From Hericium rajendrae (lineage: Eukaryota; Basidiomycota; Agaricomycetes; Russulales; Hericiaceae): DNA of 64,000 nt. Below are positions 33,114-47,165 of the stretch, piece by piece. The notes below the pieces were generated by a model. It made no database searches, had not been told where the DNA came from, and saw nothing but the letters and a program-made list of their open reading frames with translations. The DNA lies in contig CM065879.1 in assembly GCA_033439255.1 (NCBI GenBank), positions 3,726,501-3,790,500 of the forward strand, given 5' to 3'. Position 1 is the stretch's first letter. The number at the start of each line of letters is the position of its first letter. The position numbers and the translations under genes are program-made.

Positions 33114-35906
33114 GACGACGGAAGCCGTTATCTCTGACACCATGTCGTACTCAGTTTTGCACGATAAGATTGAAAGAAGTGCAAATACAACGCACCAGCA
33201 CCGAGATATGACGCCAGGCACCAATCGGAGGGGGATGTTACAAAGTTATCTTAGAGTCTTACCACGACAATCATGCAGGAAGCCCTGCTGTGCGCCGCGC
33301 ATCATCCAGGTCCGTGACGATACCTGGGCGTCATTTTCATAGCTCGTCGCATTCTGGATACTGGCAAGTAGTATAAAGTGAAGCACGGTCTGATGAATGG
33401 TGGTCTGATGGAAGGTGACCTGAAAACTGAAACCCTTCGTAACACGCGTCGAATGGAAGGAGAACGACTTCAGAGGAAGTGAAAGATACTTCCGAGCGCT
33501 GAAGTTCTAAATCCGCCCAGTTCACCTCCCTTTCCGGATACTCAAGGCGATTTGAAGAGACGGTATCCTGGTCTAGCCGGTCCCTGATCTCTGTAGTGCA
33601 CGATCATAATGAACGGCAGCGCACGCACACTGATAAGCATTGTTAGTCATTTAAGGACGTTATGATCCCCGACAACACGACGAAACAACGTGCTCCAAGT
33701 TTGATAGAGTTCAACAAGAAGCAGCACAGCTCTCGAGAGGCTGGATCCATCCGGGAGCATTCGTTTTTCCAGCAGGAACCCAGAAGGGCTTGGCCAATGT
33801 AATCACAAAAGAATGCATCGAAGCTTCGAGCCCAGCGTAGCAGCAGCGCCGCAGTTCCACTAGGGAACCAGGGCGAAGCATAATCGGGTCGATTCTGGGC
33901 TGCGTGTGTTATCATACTGCTATCATCAGGACAGCCCGTTACAGGCCAAAGCATAGCATATCAAGAAGCACGCACGCAGGACCAGATAGTGACCAGATGG
34001 ATACCAGGGGCCAGATGGTACGGAGCCCCGGCTCTTGTCCCAAGCTTGACGGATCGGGGCTGCAACGTGCAGTAGTGGTTGAGAACGGATCGAACGGGAG
34101 TAAAGACGCACTGCATGCAGCTCGAGCCCTTGATCGTCGCCAGATGTATACAATCAAGAGGTCCCCGAAATGGGGAACGCAAGCCCTGATCCGGACGGAC
34201 ACAGCTAGCGGCGGAAAGTTGGTTCAAAAGTCGGTTCCGAGTAACGTTCCAAAGGAACGAGGCTACGGGATAATTCGAATTCATAGAATGGGAAAGAGAG
34301 GCACACCAAGATGGCTGGCGCGGACGGACCGAGGCAAATGAAAACGTGTGGGGATAAACAAGCGTGGTGTCCGTCGAACCTGGGAGTCATGTTGAACGAT
34401 TGTCCGATGACACTGGGGAGAAGGCGATCCGAATGGGTATAAGCAGACTGATGATCCTGAGTTGTAACAGAAAATACGTAGCTCCTCAGACACTGGCACC
34501 TCATCATAAGTACCCAATTCTGCCCGCACGAATCATTCCACTGGTCTTCAGATACGTTGGAGCTCCATCGCAAATCAAGATCTGAACACAACGAGAGTCC
34601 AGCGCGATGTTACGCAGCAAGGAGCATGATGTATGATGGAGAAGACAAGACGAGTGAATAACAGCACTGCACGAGGCTTTGACGAAGCTTCATTGGGCTG
34701 CATATAGAGCAGCTTAGCGCCCATGGCAAAATTTGAAATTCCCGTACATTGGCTGGGCGCTTGTGCTCGTGCCAAAGCCTGCGACCTTGTCCTCCTCCAC
34801 CGCCCGCACACGCCTAGGCTCCGATGCACCAGCTTTCGTATGGATGTATTATAAATACAAGGTAACAACGCTATGCTTCCACGCTGGGAACAAGCAGTGC
34901 GTCATGGATGGACGCTTTGATCACCTCAGCAGCGTGATACGTAGTACTGACCGCCCGCACTGTCCGGAGAACGAGCCATGACCAGTAGGCTGCACATCAC
35001 CCCGAACAGCCTCATAAACATGTGTTTACAGGTTGAACGTCTTGTTCTCTATTCCAGGCCGAGCAAACGACGGCTGGCCTTCTGACAATTTATCACGTCA
35101 CAGCCGAATTGTGATATGCCGAGTGACCGCGCCTGGTCAGGCCCGCCTGCTGTTCCACGCGGCATTACAGTATCCAAAGACGATACAAGAAAAGCGGATC
35201 CATGATGACCCTTGTGCTCCCATAATTTAGCTCCGAAATTCAGCTTGTTAGCGGGCGAAGCAACGGTACGCTTGTTCGTGCACCTTTGATGGGATTTGTT
35301 GTTTTATTGGATTGTTGTAGTGGATGGTTAGGCCTTGCAACCGGAGCAGGATCACCCGGCCGACAATCGAACATTCTTCGGATATACGAAGTGATGGACC
35401 GTGGACTCCAGACAACAGGGGACGCATGTTCAAAACTGGTAATGATCCCGGTTCGATGTGTGCGAACGCTCGTCTTCTTTCCCTCTTTTCGTTCTCTCTG
35501 CGCCATAACCTTAATGATGCGCACTACTATGCCAGGAGCAGTGCAGACGCCCGCTTCGAAGCACTGCAACCATTGTTCATTCTACGTATCGGGCTTCTGG
35601 CGATCTGAGGCGTGCGGCGCACGTTACCAAATCATGGCGACAATCCCAGGAGAGTTTGAACGTATAAAAGTGTTGGAGTCAAAGCCAGTACCGGTCCAGG
35701 TGCCCATCAACCACTTTCATCCATACCGTATCTGAGAATCTGACCGATAGACCGTGCGACAACCCGACTTGTTTGTCTTTCTGTCTTCCCTTCGCCTTGT
35801 ATTCTCGGCTTCGGCAGCCTGTTCCCCCTTACAAAATACCTCTCCCATCCATTGTCCTGCCTCCACTGTCTCTTGCTTTACTCCCAACACAATTTCCCGC
35901 TCCAAC
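33114..35906. other. Long intergenic stretch, no gene seen
   Basis: About 2.8 kb with only short, unconvincing frames on both strands, the longest being 33904-34341 (145 codons). No family motif, tRNA-like fold or terminal repeat was recognised. The last about 150 bases are pyrimidine-rich and precede the zinc-finger gene, as expected for a fungal core promoter. Confidence 0.5.
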
Positions 35907-37906
35907 ATGGTCCGACAATCGGCATCCACCAAACCCGCCCTCATTGAGGACTCAATTGACCTGGTTCGATATCCACGCCAGGAAGGTGCCACATCCGCCA
36001 AAGAGCGAAAAGTCTGTTCTCAATTTCCTTCTACCTCCAAATCTCACCTAATAGTGTTCTTCGATTAGTTTGACTGTGGTTGGGATGGATGCCTGAAATC
36101 CTTCAATCGTGAGTACGACTTAAATCGGCATATCATGGGCCATACGGGTGAAAAGTTCGTGTCACCTCTTCTTCACAACGCTCGCCCTTAACCCAAGTTG
36201 AGTTTAGGCCGTTCAGATGCCTTAGAGGTTGTGGGGAGGTGTTCTCCCAGAAGTCGCGGATGACAGAGCATGTGGAATGGGTGCAGTATGTTCTTGAGAT
36301 TTATCTGCACGCAAACCTTGCTTATCAGCACCATAGCGATAGAAACGAGACGAAACCATGTTCCGTCTGTCTCGAGCTGTTTGGCAGTTCGAAGGCGCTA
36401 AATACACACATGAAAGTTATGCATGGGAATATGCAAGAGTGCATCGAATGCGGCCTCAGCCGCTGCATAAGCATCAAATGTACCCGTCGCGCACACTGCC
36501 ATGACCCCACACATCCAGTTCCGTCGCCAACCGCGAAAGCCTCATCGTCAAAGGCCAGGAAGGAAAGGCAATACAATCCCTACAGCACCGAAGGTCGCGG
36601 AAATAGTCGCAGTGCCACCCCAGCGTCGATCATACTTGCAGCAGCCAACTTCGGCTCCGCAGTGTTGCAGACGACGCAGAGGGCAGGCATGATGGCCCTA
36701 CCCGTTCTGCCTCTGGTTCCCGACGTCTACGATACCATCTCGAGCCCGCCGGAGACTGTGCCCGACCGCTTCTTATCGCCAGCGAGTCCCTCTCCATCCG
36801 CTACGTCGTATGCCACTGGGCCATCATCAAGCACCATTTCATCCTCAACCTCCTCATATTCGAGCTCGCCATCCTCCTCGTATAACTCCTTATCACCAAC
36901 ATCCTCCTCCATGTCTGACGTTTCCTTCAACTCACCCTGGACACATTCGTTCCCGCTGAATGCACTTGAAGGCACCCATCACACAGGCACCGAACGGCGC
37001 AGGACCGCACCGCCCAAAGACAAGTCCTGTCGACACAAACCCTACAGCACGAAAGGCCGCTCGAAGGTTCGTCGATCACATGCAAACGATTTCTTCTCCA
37101 CAGCGAGCTCCTCGTCGTCTACTGCATCATACGATATTGCGCCCTCATCAAGCGCCACTTCGTTGTCAAGCTCAACGTCGCCCGCATCTGGCTCTTTCTC
37201 ATCGTGGTCCTCCTCCACATCGGAGCTCTCGTCGCCGAAGTCACCTTGCTCGCCTTTGTCCCCGCTTACCTCGCAGATCTGGCATAACATCGAGCAGACA
37301 GGCCTTGACCTGCCTATGCCCTTTGCATCCCCGTCGTCGCCCGCGAGTTCCTCGCTCTTGTCCTTTACCGAGCACCCACCTGCATCTCCATCATCGTCCT
37401 CATCCTCTTTCGGCTCTTCGATATCCGCGACTAGCTGGCCGACCGCCTCCGAGCCCAGCCCTCTGAAATCTCCCTGCCACTTACCCTCATCGGACTGCGC
37501 CTCGCCTGATCAGCTCTCCACCGCCGTCCAGAAGATGCTCGCCGAGGCCCTCGACGCAGGCCTCGCTTTAGACCCCGCGCCCGCTCCCCGTGAGGACTGC
37601 AGCTACATCGCCGACATGCCGCACACCATCACGCACCCAGCATACTTTGGTTTCTGCACGCCCAAGCTGCCCGAAGACGTCCACTGGTCGCTCGCGCACA
37701 CTGCAGTGGCGATGGACCTGGGCGCAATCGGGCGGCTTGATCTCCAAGTGCTGCTTGGCAGCGGCGCAGAGGTCAGCCTCGATCTTGAGGATGTTGGTCT
37801 TGGGCTTAAGGTCTCGGAGGACCTCGGGTACTGGAACATGCCATGGGGTGAGCATGAGCAGACGTATATGGACGTGGATAAGAGGATGCCGGGAAGTTGG
37901 CATTAG
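35907..37906 (+). CDS. C2H2 zinc-finger protein with C-x4-C-x4-HCHD module
   Basis: Probable DNA-binding regulator. The start MVRQSASTKPALIED is at 35907 with three short introns. Finger 1 is FDCGWDGCLKSFNREYDLNR plus HIMGH, with linker TGEKPF. Finger 2 is CLRGCGEVFSQKSRMTEH, completed across an intron with H-x3-H spacing. Finger 3 is CSVCLELFGSSKALNTHMK with VMH. Directly after comes CIECGLSRC then ISIKCTRRAHCHDPTHP, a Cys/His cluster of a kind I cannot name, also present in the gene at 61933-62815. Two PYST-GR motifs (NPYSTEGRG, KPYSTKGRS) follow, then long Ser-rich stretches and a conserved-looking C-terminus (EDVHWSLAHTAVAMDLG, YWNMPWGEHEQTYMDVD). Possible target genes are unknown. The frame is clean. 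Confidence 0.8.
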
Positions 37907-39247
37907 GTGGCCGGATGCCTCACTTGTGAGGGATCACAATGATTCCACGGGCAGACGCATTCTGCGGTTATGGGTTATCATCAAGACCTGCGTTCCCTCA
38001 AGTGCCCTCAGTCTGGATTGGATTGATCAGGGTTCTTGACTAGCATCTAGCAGTGCTACAGCGCACCAGGCCAGGGCCGCTCTGCAGACGGCTCTGAAGC
38101 AGGAACGTTCGGGAGATGCGCGCCAGCGCCAGAAACGAAGGCGTGCTTCCCAACCAGCCTCAGCTACTCTTTCCTTTTTTTTCTCTTCTCGATATCGGTA
38201 TTATTATCATTATTATCTCGGACTCTCGGCCTGGACCGTATTCACTTGGCATGGACCGTATACATATTGTACTCGCGTACTGTATGTCATTTCTGTATAT
38301 CCTGTATGCTTCTCCTTTCTTCTTTATATCCTCTGTATCCTCTCGTCTCTTTCCTTTTCTTCCCATGTATGGAAGCTACGATATCGCCATCTCGTTGATT
38401 CTGAGATTGACTGCACCATATCGTACTGGACTTGCATACCGGATTCGACTTTGTATTACCAGTACTGCAGTAATCTCATACACACTACGATTGATCATCA
38501 GCGTGCAATTGGTTTTCAGGAGTGACAGTCGAACCTGGTGAAAGCGTGTGGGCTGGCACTTTTTTCAGGGCCGTGATTTGGCCCGCACTGCGTACTTAGC
38601 TGCCGGCGAGACGCGATGGCTCTGTAATACAGTGTCTGTTCTGTCTCCATATCGCTAACTTCCACTCTCTTTCTGTGTCAGTTTGGACGATTTCCGTAAT
38701 CTCTTACCGTACTGATCTCACCCATTTCTTTTCCGTTGATTTGTCTCCGTAGTTAGTTGCTGTCGTACTACTTATACTGCTCTCACGCTCGTTATTCTGT
38801 CGGCGATAGAAGTAATGCAAATGCTACTGGACAGGCGCGGACGGTTTCGACCTGTTGACCGCGCTAGCAAAACTCCAGTATCCGGACCTCGAACAAGGTA
38901 TTAATCTATTTGCAGCGGGTAATGTCGCGCGGAAGCAGGAGAGAAGCATACGCGTAGTAGCTTTGCGGCTTTCTCTTCACATCAGAGGAATAAAAACGCA
39001 AAGGAGTCCGACGCAATTCGGGGACTGAGGTGCATTCGGATACTGTGGTGGTACAGGCACTGTAGATAGACATCGAGGTGCTGTAGTTGCCGATGGTGCG
39101 GAACGAAGCAAGCGGGGAATAGAAAGATTGATTGCTGACTGAAAGCGATGACGTGATGGCATACCCAAATTTTGATTCTCGTCTTGCGCGCGGAGCGTCT
39201 TTGCACTACACCGATCGACAAGTAGTACACGATTTTCATGTCTAGCG
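37907..39247. other. Intergenic, no gene seen
   Basis: A pyrimidine-rich 3' flank of the zinc-finger gene (38.1-38.6 kb) opens a 141-codon frame of skewed composition that I do not believe is coding. The rest presumably holds the UTP10 promoter. Nothing else was recognised. Confidence 0.5.
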
Positions 39248-42200
39248 ATGGTTTCCAGCCTCGCATCTCAGCTCACGCAGGGCATTTCCCTCAATAGCGC
39301 GCTTCTCGTCGACCGGACAAAGCGGAAGCCCATTTCGTCGTATCTCTTCACTGGACGCGACGCAGACCAGCACGACCTTGATTCAATCCACGCACTTGCG
39401 TCCAATGCACTCCTCCAACTCAAACAGCTCTCACCACAGATTGGAGATTATGAAGATGCTCTTTTCTCCGACGCGGTCAAGGGCGTGGACCGGACGCTGC
39501 TGCAGGCGGACGCGGTCGAGGACCTGAATGCGAACATTCGGGCATTCTTACCTCTCCTCGGGCCATATGTGATGGAGGCACCCACAGGAAAGATCTTGGA
39601 ATGGCTTGTGAGGCGGTTCAGGTGCGTGCTTCCGCTTTTCGGGCAGTCTGGCGAGATGCTGAAACTCTGGCGCCAGGATCAATGAATTCAATGTCCAAGA
39701 TGTCCTCGCTCTTTTCGTTCCGTACCATGAGTCGCCGCATTTTGCCAAAATGGTGACAATACTCCACATAAAGTGCGTTCATACTTCATTTGTGACCGGG
39801 CTTAGAGAGCCCAGCCCATATGTTTCTTACCGTGCGTCAATTAGACCGAATTCTCCTTATGCCTTCCTTGGTGCCTACAAATCTGCGGCCCAACCGGTTC
39901 CCCGCGCATCACTCGTGCTCGAAATGCAACGCAGCATCGATCTTGCACGCTTCGCATCATCCCTCCTTCCAAAAGCCCTGAAAGAAGGCCCGAAGCGCGT
40001 TCACCGCGCGCTGATCGCGTTCCACACGGGCACCCTGCTAGACTACCTAGCCAAAAGCAAGCTCTTGGAAGATGAGACACTTGCATTTATACTTCCAGCT
40101 ATGTTAGAACCCTTGCAGGGCGATGCTCCAAGCAAGGAAATTATCGTGAGTTCCTTAAAGATGCGTCAAATTAGCGTTCTCGATTGACATCCATTTTCAG
40201 CTCGCCAATACTGTCCTCCTGTGTGCTCTTTCTCAAAAAACTTCTCTCACTTCATCGGCACTCAAAACGATTATCGGCATCCTTGCATCATGTGCATCGA
40301 ACGTCACTACCCAGCAGTTCGTGCACGCTGCGATCGCGTTGCTGAGCCCACAAGAGCCTATTGGCAAACTTTCTAGTGGAGTTGTGAGCAAGATTCTAGC
40401 ATTGCGGTATATTATACTGGCTATCCTTGAAGACTAAATGCTGACGGTTGGAAATAGGGACGTAGACGAGGTTCTTATCGAGACGTTCACGTGGGCTGGG
40501 TCAGAGAACCTAGTAGGTGCACTGATACCTGGGCTCATCAACCGGTTAGTCTGTTCACCTTTTCTCAGTATAGTCTGTATGTTGACGACTACCATCGCAG
40601 CCTGTCCAATTCTGAAACGTCGGAACGTGCATTCTCGCTCTTGCACTCGCTTCTCACATCAGTAAACACACCTGCTGCTGTTCTCAGACAAATCGCATCC
40701 CCGCTACTCAGTGCTGCGATCTCAGAAAAGTCCACAGCAGATCACCGGAGGTTGCTTACTAGCCTTCACCAGCGTCATCCCCTTATACTCCAGGAAACGA
40801 CGCAGAAAGAGTAGAAGACGATGAGAACGTCCAAGACGCAGTTGAGCAGCTGGTACTTTCCCTCAGCACGGTGCGTCGCCTCCGCATTTCGCTTTGCAGT
40901 TTGTATTCATCCACCACGATAGGCGTCCGTTCTTCCGCAGACAGCAGGAAAGAAAGGCAATGAGATCGATATGGTCATCGCGTCCACCGTTGCCGACCCA
41001 CAGGCTCGCGAGGTTGCGGTGCGGAACAAGATCCAGGCGTTATCCAAGGGTTCTGAGGAACTTTCGACCGACGAAACGGTACGTCACACTTACTCCGACA
41101 TGGAGCTTAACGATGTTGAACAAATATGGGAACAGGATTCCATCTATAACGCACTGCTTGCGCGTGTATACGATATCTCTCCAAAAGTCATAGCTGCTCT
41201 CTACGCCAAACCTGCAACGATCACGCCCGTCCTCCTTGCGCACGCGCCTGCGTATATCGGCGCGCTCACGAGCACCCTCACCTCCAAGTCGCACGCCAAT
41301 TCTTCCTCGAGGCAGATCTTGCGTGCGCACCTCGTATTCCTCGCCGACCACTTCAGTCCGCGTGTCAGCGCCGAACAGATGAAGGAGATCTTCAAGCGCA
41401 TCGTCTTCCCACTTCTTCTGTTCTCAAAGCCGCGGCAGAAGTCCGCGCTCGCGGTGTGGGAGATCCTCGACGCGTCCGAGTCCGCACAGGGCAACGGCTC
41501 TGCGCAGGGGATCAGGGCATACGAGCTGCTCGGCGGCTGTGTCGACGTGGTGCGGTGGGAGGAGGGCCAGGTAGGGCGGAAGAGGCGCGGTGGAACGGGA
41601 GGACTGGAGAGCATGCAGGTGATGGGGAATGCCAATCTGGCGATGGCGGCGAAGATGGCGGGTGCGTATCTTCCGTTGGGCGGTGCTGCGAATGGGCTGA
41701 CGCGGCGTTGCAGAGACGATCTTGGTTTCGAATGACCACGCTGCGCACTTCTCCTTTGTTCTTGAGAAGCTGCGCGGTGCAGACTCGCATGCGCGGAACC
41801 TGGCCTTCCTTATCATGCGTGCTCTGCTTGGCCACATGTCCGGCGAGCATCAGATCCATGCTGCGCGCCGGACGTTGGATGCTATGGCTCTCGAGTCGCT
41901 GGAAGGCATGGGTGGATTTATGGGCGGAGCGGATAATCTCCAGGAGGTACGCTCTCATCTTGCATCACGCGCCTCAGACTGTACTGACAACACCTTGCAA
42001 TAGTTTTTGAATGATCATAATTTAGGAAGAAATATCGTGGTAAAGCCGAACAGTCGCAATACGTTGCATTGGCTGCAAACTGCAGTCTTGGCAATGATGC
42101 CGATCATACCCCGTCCGATGAACGTGCAGTTGGAGTGGGTAGACGGCGGGCTGTCGGTACGTATCTCATTTCCTGTTTCCCTGAGCTGTGGTCTTTACAC

Positions 42201-45200
42201 CCGTTTGCTCAGGCTGGCAATGACGTCGGGACCGGCTATGTACACCTCATGCGATCTTTGTACGCCCTCGCCAATTCCACAGCGATTCTCCCTCTCCTCT
42301 CCGCCTCGATCCTACGCGCGCAGTTCATCAACCTCGCCGATGATGCGCTTGCGTTCCTGCTTGGGATGTTCCTTTCCACGAAGAACTCGCGCTGCCGACA
42401 TGCCGCGCTTGCACATGCAGCCGCATTCATCGCGGCGCATGATTCGACGGAGCACACGGTCGACTTCCAGACTGTCCTGCCTGCGCTACTCATCGCGCTG
42501 GAGGATTCGGAGCGCGGTGTAAGAAGCGCAGCGGTAGAGTGCGTATTGCTGATCGGGAAACTTTCCGCGGGAAGAAAGCGACTGGCGTCTATGCTTTCGA
42601 TACGATCTATGGTGGGGAATCCAGTGAGCATCACTTCGTATCTACCCTTTTCAACGTTTTTTAATGGTGTCGGACGATATCAGGCCAGTTGCAGTACTTG
42701 GATTGGGCAGATTTCCAAAAGTACATCAAGGCGATTGGCGAATTTAAAGACCACTTTTGAACGACCCAAGCTACGTACGGGTTTTCCAGCAACAACATCT
42801 CCTGCGGACGAGATCTGATTTGAAGAAAGAGGCTGCGTACGTTTATAACTTAAGAGCTGTTTTCACTTTGGTTGACAAATTTCTTTTATAGCTCCAAACG
42901 TCGGGTGCTCTGCTACTTCGTCTCGCACGCAACCGCTTGCCGCCTACCGCAAGTCAAGATTGACCTTCTTCGCATGTTGGACGACGTCTCAGACATCACC
43001 AAAGTGCAAACTTTGACGCCTGTCCTTCAAAAACTCGCGGACGATGCGCAGTCCGCAGAGTTACAGAGGCTTTTCGGTGTTCAGTTCGAGCAATATGCTA
43101 CGTTACTCGTGTCGTCCTTCGATACATCTGCGACATCGGAGTTGAACGAGCCCTCTGGTAACCTCTGGCCAGTCTATGTCAAAGTCCTGCGACGCTACCT
43201 TCAGGCTGGCGCGTCTTCGGAAGGCCCTCGGCATGCGTTGCTTCATCATCTCCAGCATGGTCTCTTCTCGGTCCTGTTACCAGAGAGAAAGCTCGAAATT
43301 TGCAATCTTCTTCTGGAAGTTGGGATGGAAGACGTAGACGCAGTACGTTGTACGTTTTGTGCATCCGTTCGTCTGACCTGACTCTGTCATAGCAAAATAT
43401 CTGCAAGTCCGCGCTGTCGACGCTGCTGTCTGGCGTGGAGCTCTTCGTGCAGTTGTTGAATGGCCTTCAACCCGCCAGCTAAGGAGCACCATCAACGTGC
43501 TCCCAAGCGCGCCAAAGTGGATACGTATGTCCCAACTTATTGCACGCGCCATCATCTAACTGCCCTTCGATTTAGCAATGCACCAGCAGCCCCGACGACG
43601 CTGGCCAAACTCAGCTTGTTGGCGGAAGTGCTCAGCAGCCTTGCCTTGCCAGGCTCCTTGGATCTGCTCTCATGCCTCCTCGATACACTCAACAAGGTTG
43701 CAAACGCCGGACACGCCTCTCAGGCCGATGTCGTCTACGTTGAGCAGCTTCTTATGTCTGCTGTCGAGAACATGGCTGCTCATATTGAGGTAGGTTGCGG
43801 TACGCAACCGAAAGAGTATATGCTGATTTTTCTCCAGACTGGAGCTAAGGTACCCGCCTCAGCTATCCGTCTCGAGATCCTGGTGGATATTATCAGAGGT
43901 ACGGCCAGCTGCTTCCGGTAGCGAAAATGGACTTACTGTTTGTGCGTAGTGGCGGAGAATCCGCAGACATTCCACCAGGCGCTGCTCCTGATGGCCAATC
44001 TTGCTCGTTTGGCGCCAGAATCGGTTCTGCATCATATCATGCCTGTCTTTACCTTCATGGGCGCGAATGTCTTCCATCGTGATGACGTCTACAGCTTCCG
44101 CGTTGTACAGATGGTAAGTAGAATATTCCTGTTGCGGCTTGGGGTGTTCGACTGATTATCTGCGCAGACTGTTGACAACATTGTACCTGTGATGGTTTCC
44201 TCTTTGAGGGAAAAACATGCTGCCCATCTCGAGCTACAAATCGATTCGAGAGATTTCTTGCGCATCTTCACTGATGCTGCGAATCATATCCCGCGCCATC
44301 GCCGGACTCAGTGAGTTGCTATACAGGATGCATGTTCTTTCCTCTGACCTCGTTCCGATCAGCTTTTTCACCCATCTTGTCGACGTTCTTGGACATGAAG
44401 ACTTCCTCGCTCCCCTCTGCGTGCTAATGGTGGGGAAAGCGACCAATAAAGTGGTGAGGCAACAAGGAGATGAGCTGCTTGCGACGTTGTTCTTACCTCT
44501 GTCGGTCATCCACCACCATTCCCCGACAGTCCAGATCAATGTGAGTGTCGAGTTCTCTGTATGTCTTCTAGGTGTCCTCTTTTTTTCAGGCATTGGCGGA
44601 AGTACTAGCAGAGGCTCGGCGTGTGCTTTCACACGTTGCAAACCCAGAAAATGATACAAAAACTATCTCAGATTTGACTCGGTATGTGCGCTTTACTCCT
44701 CAACTTGGATTATACTTATATGTTGTGTCCGGACAGTGATGATGACCAACCTTCGCAAACCTCTGTGTTCCTCAAACGCCGAGTTCAAGCCTTCATAACC
44801 TTCACTGGCATCGCTCTCGAGTCTTCGACGAGTCAATACACGATAGCCGAGGGCGTATCCAGTGATTCCGTCAACCAACTGATGGCAGCATTGCTGAGCA
44901 TTGCAAGCATACACGATGGGTCTACAGCCGAAGGCGATGGCACGAGCATCACGAGAGTGGCTCATGTTTCCATCCGCCAGTGCCTGCTGGCCATGTCACC
45001 CGTCCACTTCGTCAGCGCTGTGCTGGCTATTCTTCAAAGACGAGGAGGTTTCGGTACGTGGTTCATCTAGAACAATACATTTGCATATCGATAACGTTTG
45101 ATTTCCAGGTCAAAGCGGAGGCTCTTCGACTATTCGCTGACTCCGTCGGTGCGATGTCGGATAGTGCACGACGCTATGCGATGCCCACAATTATCGGCAT

Positions 45201-47025
45201 CGTCCAGAATATCAAGGAAATCCTTTCGGCCCAGATTGAATCTCTAGTCTCTCCCGCTCTGTCTGCTGTGAAGGCGGTCGCAAGATCTGCTATCTCAGGC
45301 GAGGAAGGCGCCTTAGCGGAATGTGTTCCTTTGGTGATCCGAGCGCTGCGTGAAGCTAAGTATGCTGCGGTTGCCGTTACAGTTTTGCCTCCATTATGGT
45401 GCGTTACGACAGATTTCGGTTATGCGATTCATTCTTATATCAGATCTAGCACAAAACTGGGCCCGCGCATCATTCCATATTTCCGTGATATCATCGAAGA
45501 GTGTGTCAACATCCTTCGGAACGGTGCCAGGGTAGATTCAGGTGAGCAATCCATCCTGTTCTTCTATGACGCATTGCCAACGGACATCGAAGATGTCTCG
45601 TCGAGCCTTTGAACGATACACTTGACGTCATGGGTGCATTGTTTGCTGCCATTCCTACGTTCTGGGGTAAGCCGGAGCTGAGCAAGGTCGTTCATGTCTA
45701 CCTCGAATTCGATACCTCGAGTACCACGCCGGAGAAACTTCATGGGTTTGTCAAGACCCTCGCGAAGAAGGCACCCAGCGCTGTTGTTATTGCAACCCTG
45801 TGCGATATTTGGCCATCACTACAAGACAGCCAGGTTCGTAACACATTTCGCTCGCCCAATGTGCATCGCTCTGACATCTTCAATCAGGACTGTCGTCGCT
45901 TCGACGCATATTCGGATCTTTTGAAGCGCGCCATACGTGCTTCAAACAGGGCTCTTATCTTGGAGAACGTCCGTCCATTGTTCAAGATCTTCCTTGAAGC
46001 ATTCGACGTGCGAAGCAAACTGTCGTCAGACGATATTTCCGAGGTTTGTCGGATACTGTCTGTTCCCCAACGTTTGTCTCAATTTGCTCCAGGTGGAACA
46101 AACAACGATATCGGCATTCATTGAGCTGGTCACGAAATTGAATGAAACGGCGTTCAAGCCTCTGTTCCGCAGGCTGTTTGATTGGGCTTTCACTGGTACG
46201 TTTTCCAGCATATATGCGCATATATCGGATGGTTCAGTGATAATCTTCATCCCAGACTCCAATGTGAAGAGGAAAATTACATTCTGCCATATCTATATGA
46301 CCCTTCTGGATTTCTTCAAGGTGAGTTCGACCACGTTTTTCGCGGATTGAAGGATGCTTATATCGACTTGAATAGGTTTTGATGACGCCATACCTCTCCT
46401 TCGTCCTTGCACCATTCATCAGTCTTCTACAAGATGATTCCACAGAGAATGACTATCCGGAACTTTGGATATGCGTTGTTGGCACTCTCGCAAAGAGCTT
46501 CAGTGTCGATGAAGGCTGTATGTGCCTCCATCCGAATAATATCTCCGGTCAACTGACACCGCAATAACAGCATTCTGGCGAGAGGAGAAACTGCGTCAAA
46601 TCATTCCAGCGCTCATCTCCCAGCTTCCTAAATGCGTCGACTTCCGCATCGAAAGATGGCAAGGAGCAGATGAGCGCTGCTCTCATCGCGCTGGCTGAGA
46701 TCGTCGAAGACGACGACCTCCTCAAGAAGATCAATCTGGACGTCCTGATGCACACGCGCTCCGAAGAAGTCCGCGTCCGTCTGTTCGCTCTGCAGTGCAG
46801 CGAGGCGCTGTGGACCGCGCACGGGACCAAGTTCATGGGTGAGTGCTCAACATCATAATGCCCTTCGAAATAAACCTAATAAAATACATCACAGGATATG
46901 TACCCGAAACGGCGACGTTCGTGGCCGAGTGCGCGGAGGACGAGAACGACAGTGTCGTCCAGGCCACCCATAAGCTGAAAAATGCGGTAGAGAAAGCAAC
47001 GGGGGAACGTATAGATAGCGTGTAG
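39248..47025 (+). CDS. UTP10: UTP10/HEATR1, U3 snoRNP HEAT-repeat protein
   Basis: Large t-UTP component of the SSU processome, needed for 18S rRNA processing and Pol I transcription in the nucleolus. Roughly 30 short exons encode about 2000 aa of HEAT-like helices. The N-terminus is diagnostic: MVSSLASQLTQGISLNSALL, SYLFTGRDADQHDLDSIHAL, FLPLLGPYVMEAPTGKILEW, then YHESPHFAKMVTILHIK. Later segments include LLHSLLTSVNTPAAVLRQIA, CRHAALAHAAAFIAAHDST and AKLSLLAEVLSSLALPGSLD. The BP28 C-terminal region has IIPALISQLPK and TATFVAECAEDENDSVVQAT; the protein ends GERIDSV. At 43471-43473 (CCC) the frame breaks between LFVQLLNGLQP and AKEHHQRAPKRAKVD; dropping one C rejoins them. It ends 140 bp from the convergent PAK-like gene. 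Confidence 0.93.
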
Positions 47026-47165
47026 ACTTGCGAGCGATAGATGTATGTATGGAAGATATGGCAGATGTATCCTATGCGGCCCGCAGCGCAGCACGGTAAA
47101 TGACGGTGAGGTGAACTTAAGGGGATGACAGTGAGATGAAGTTAAGGGTATAATGAATGAGATGA

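Noticed and set aside
33960-34030. Repeated ACCAGAT strings
   Set aside because: Only three imperfect copies with irregular spacing; not enough for a tandem repeat or CRISPR-like array.
33904-34341. 145-codon plus-strand frame
   Set aside because: No family likeness; several overlapping frames of similar length exist on the other strand, as expected by chance.
38116-38541. 141-codon plus-strand frame rich in Ile, Ser and Phe
   Set aside because: The pyrimidine-rich composition just after the zinc-finger stop looks like 3' UTR; there is no domain and no splice support.
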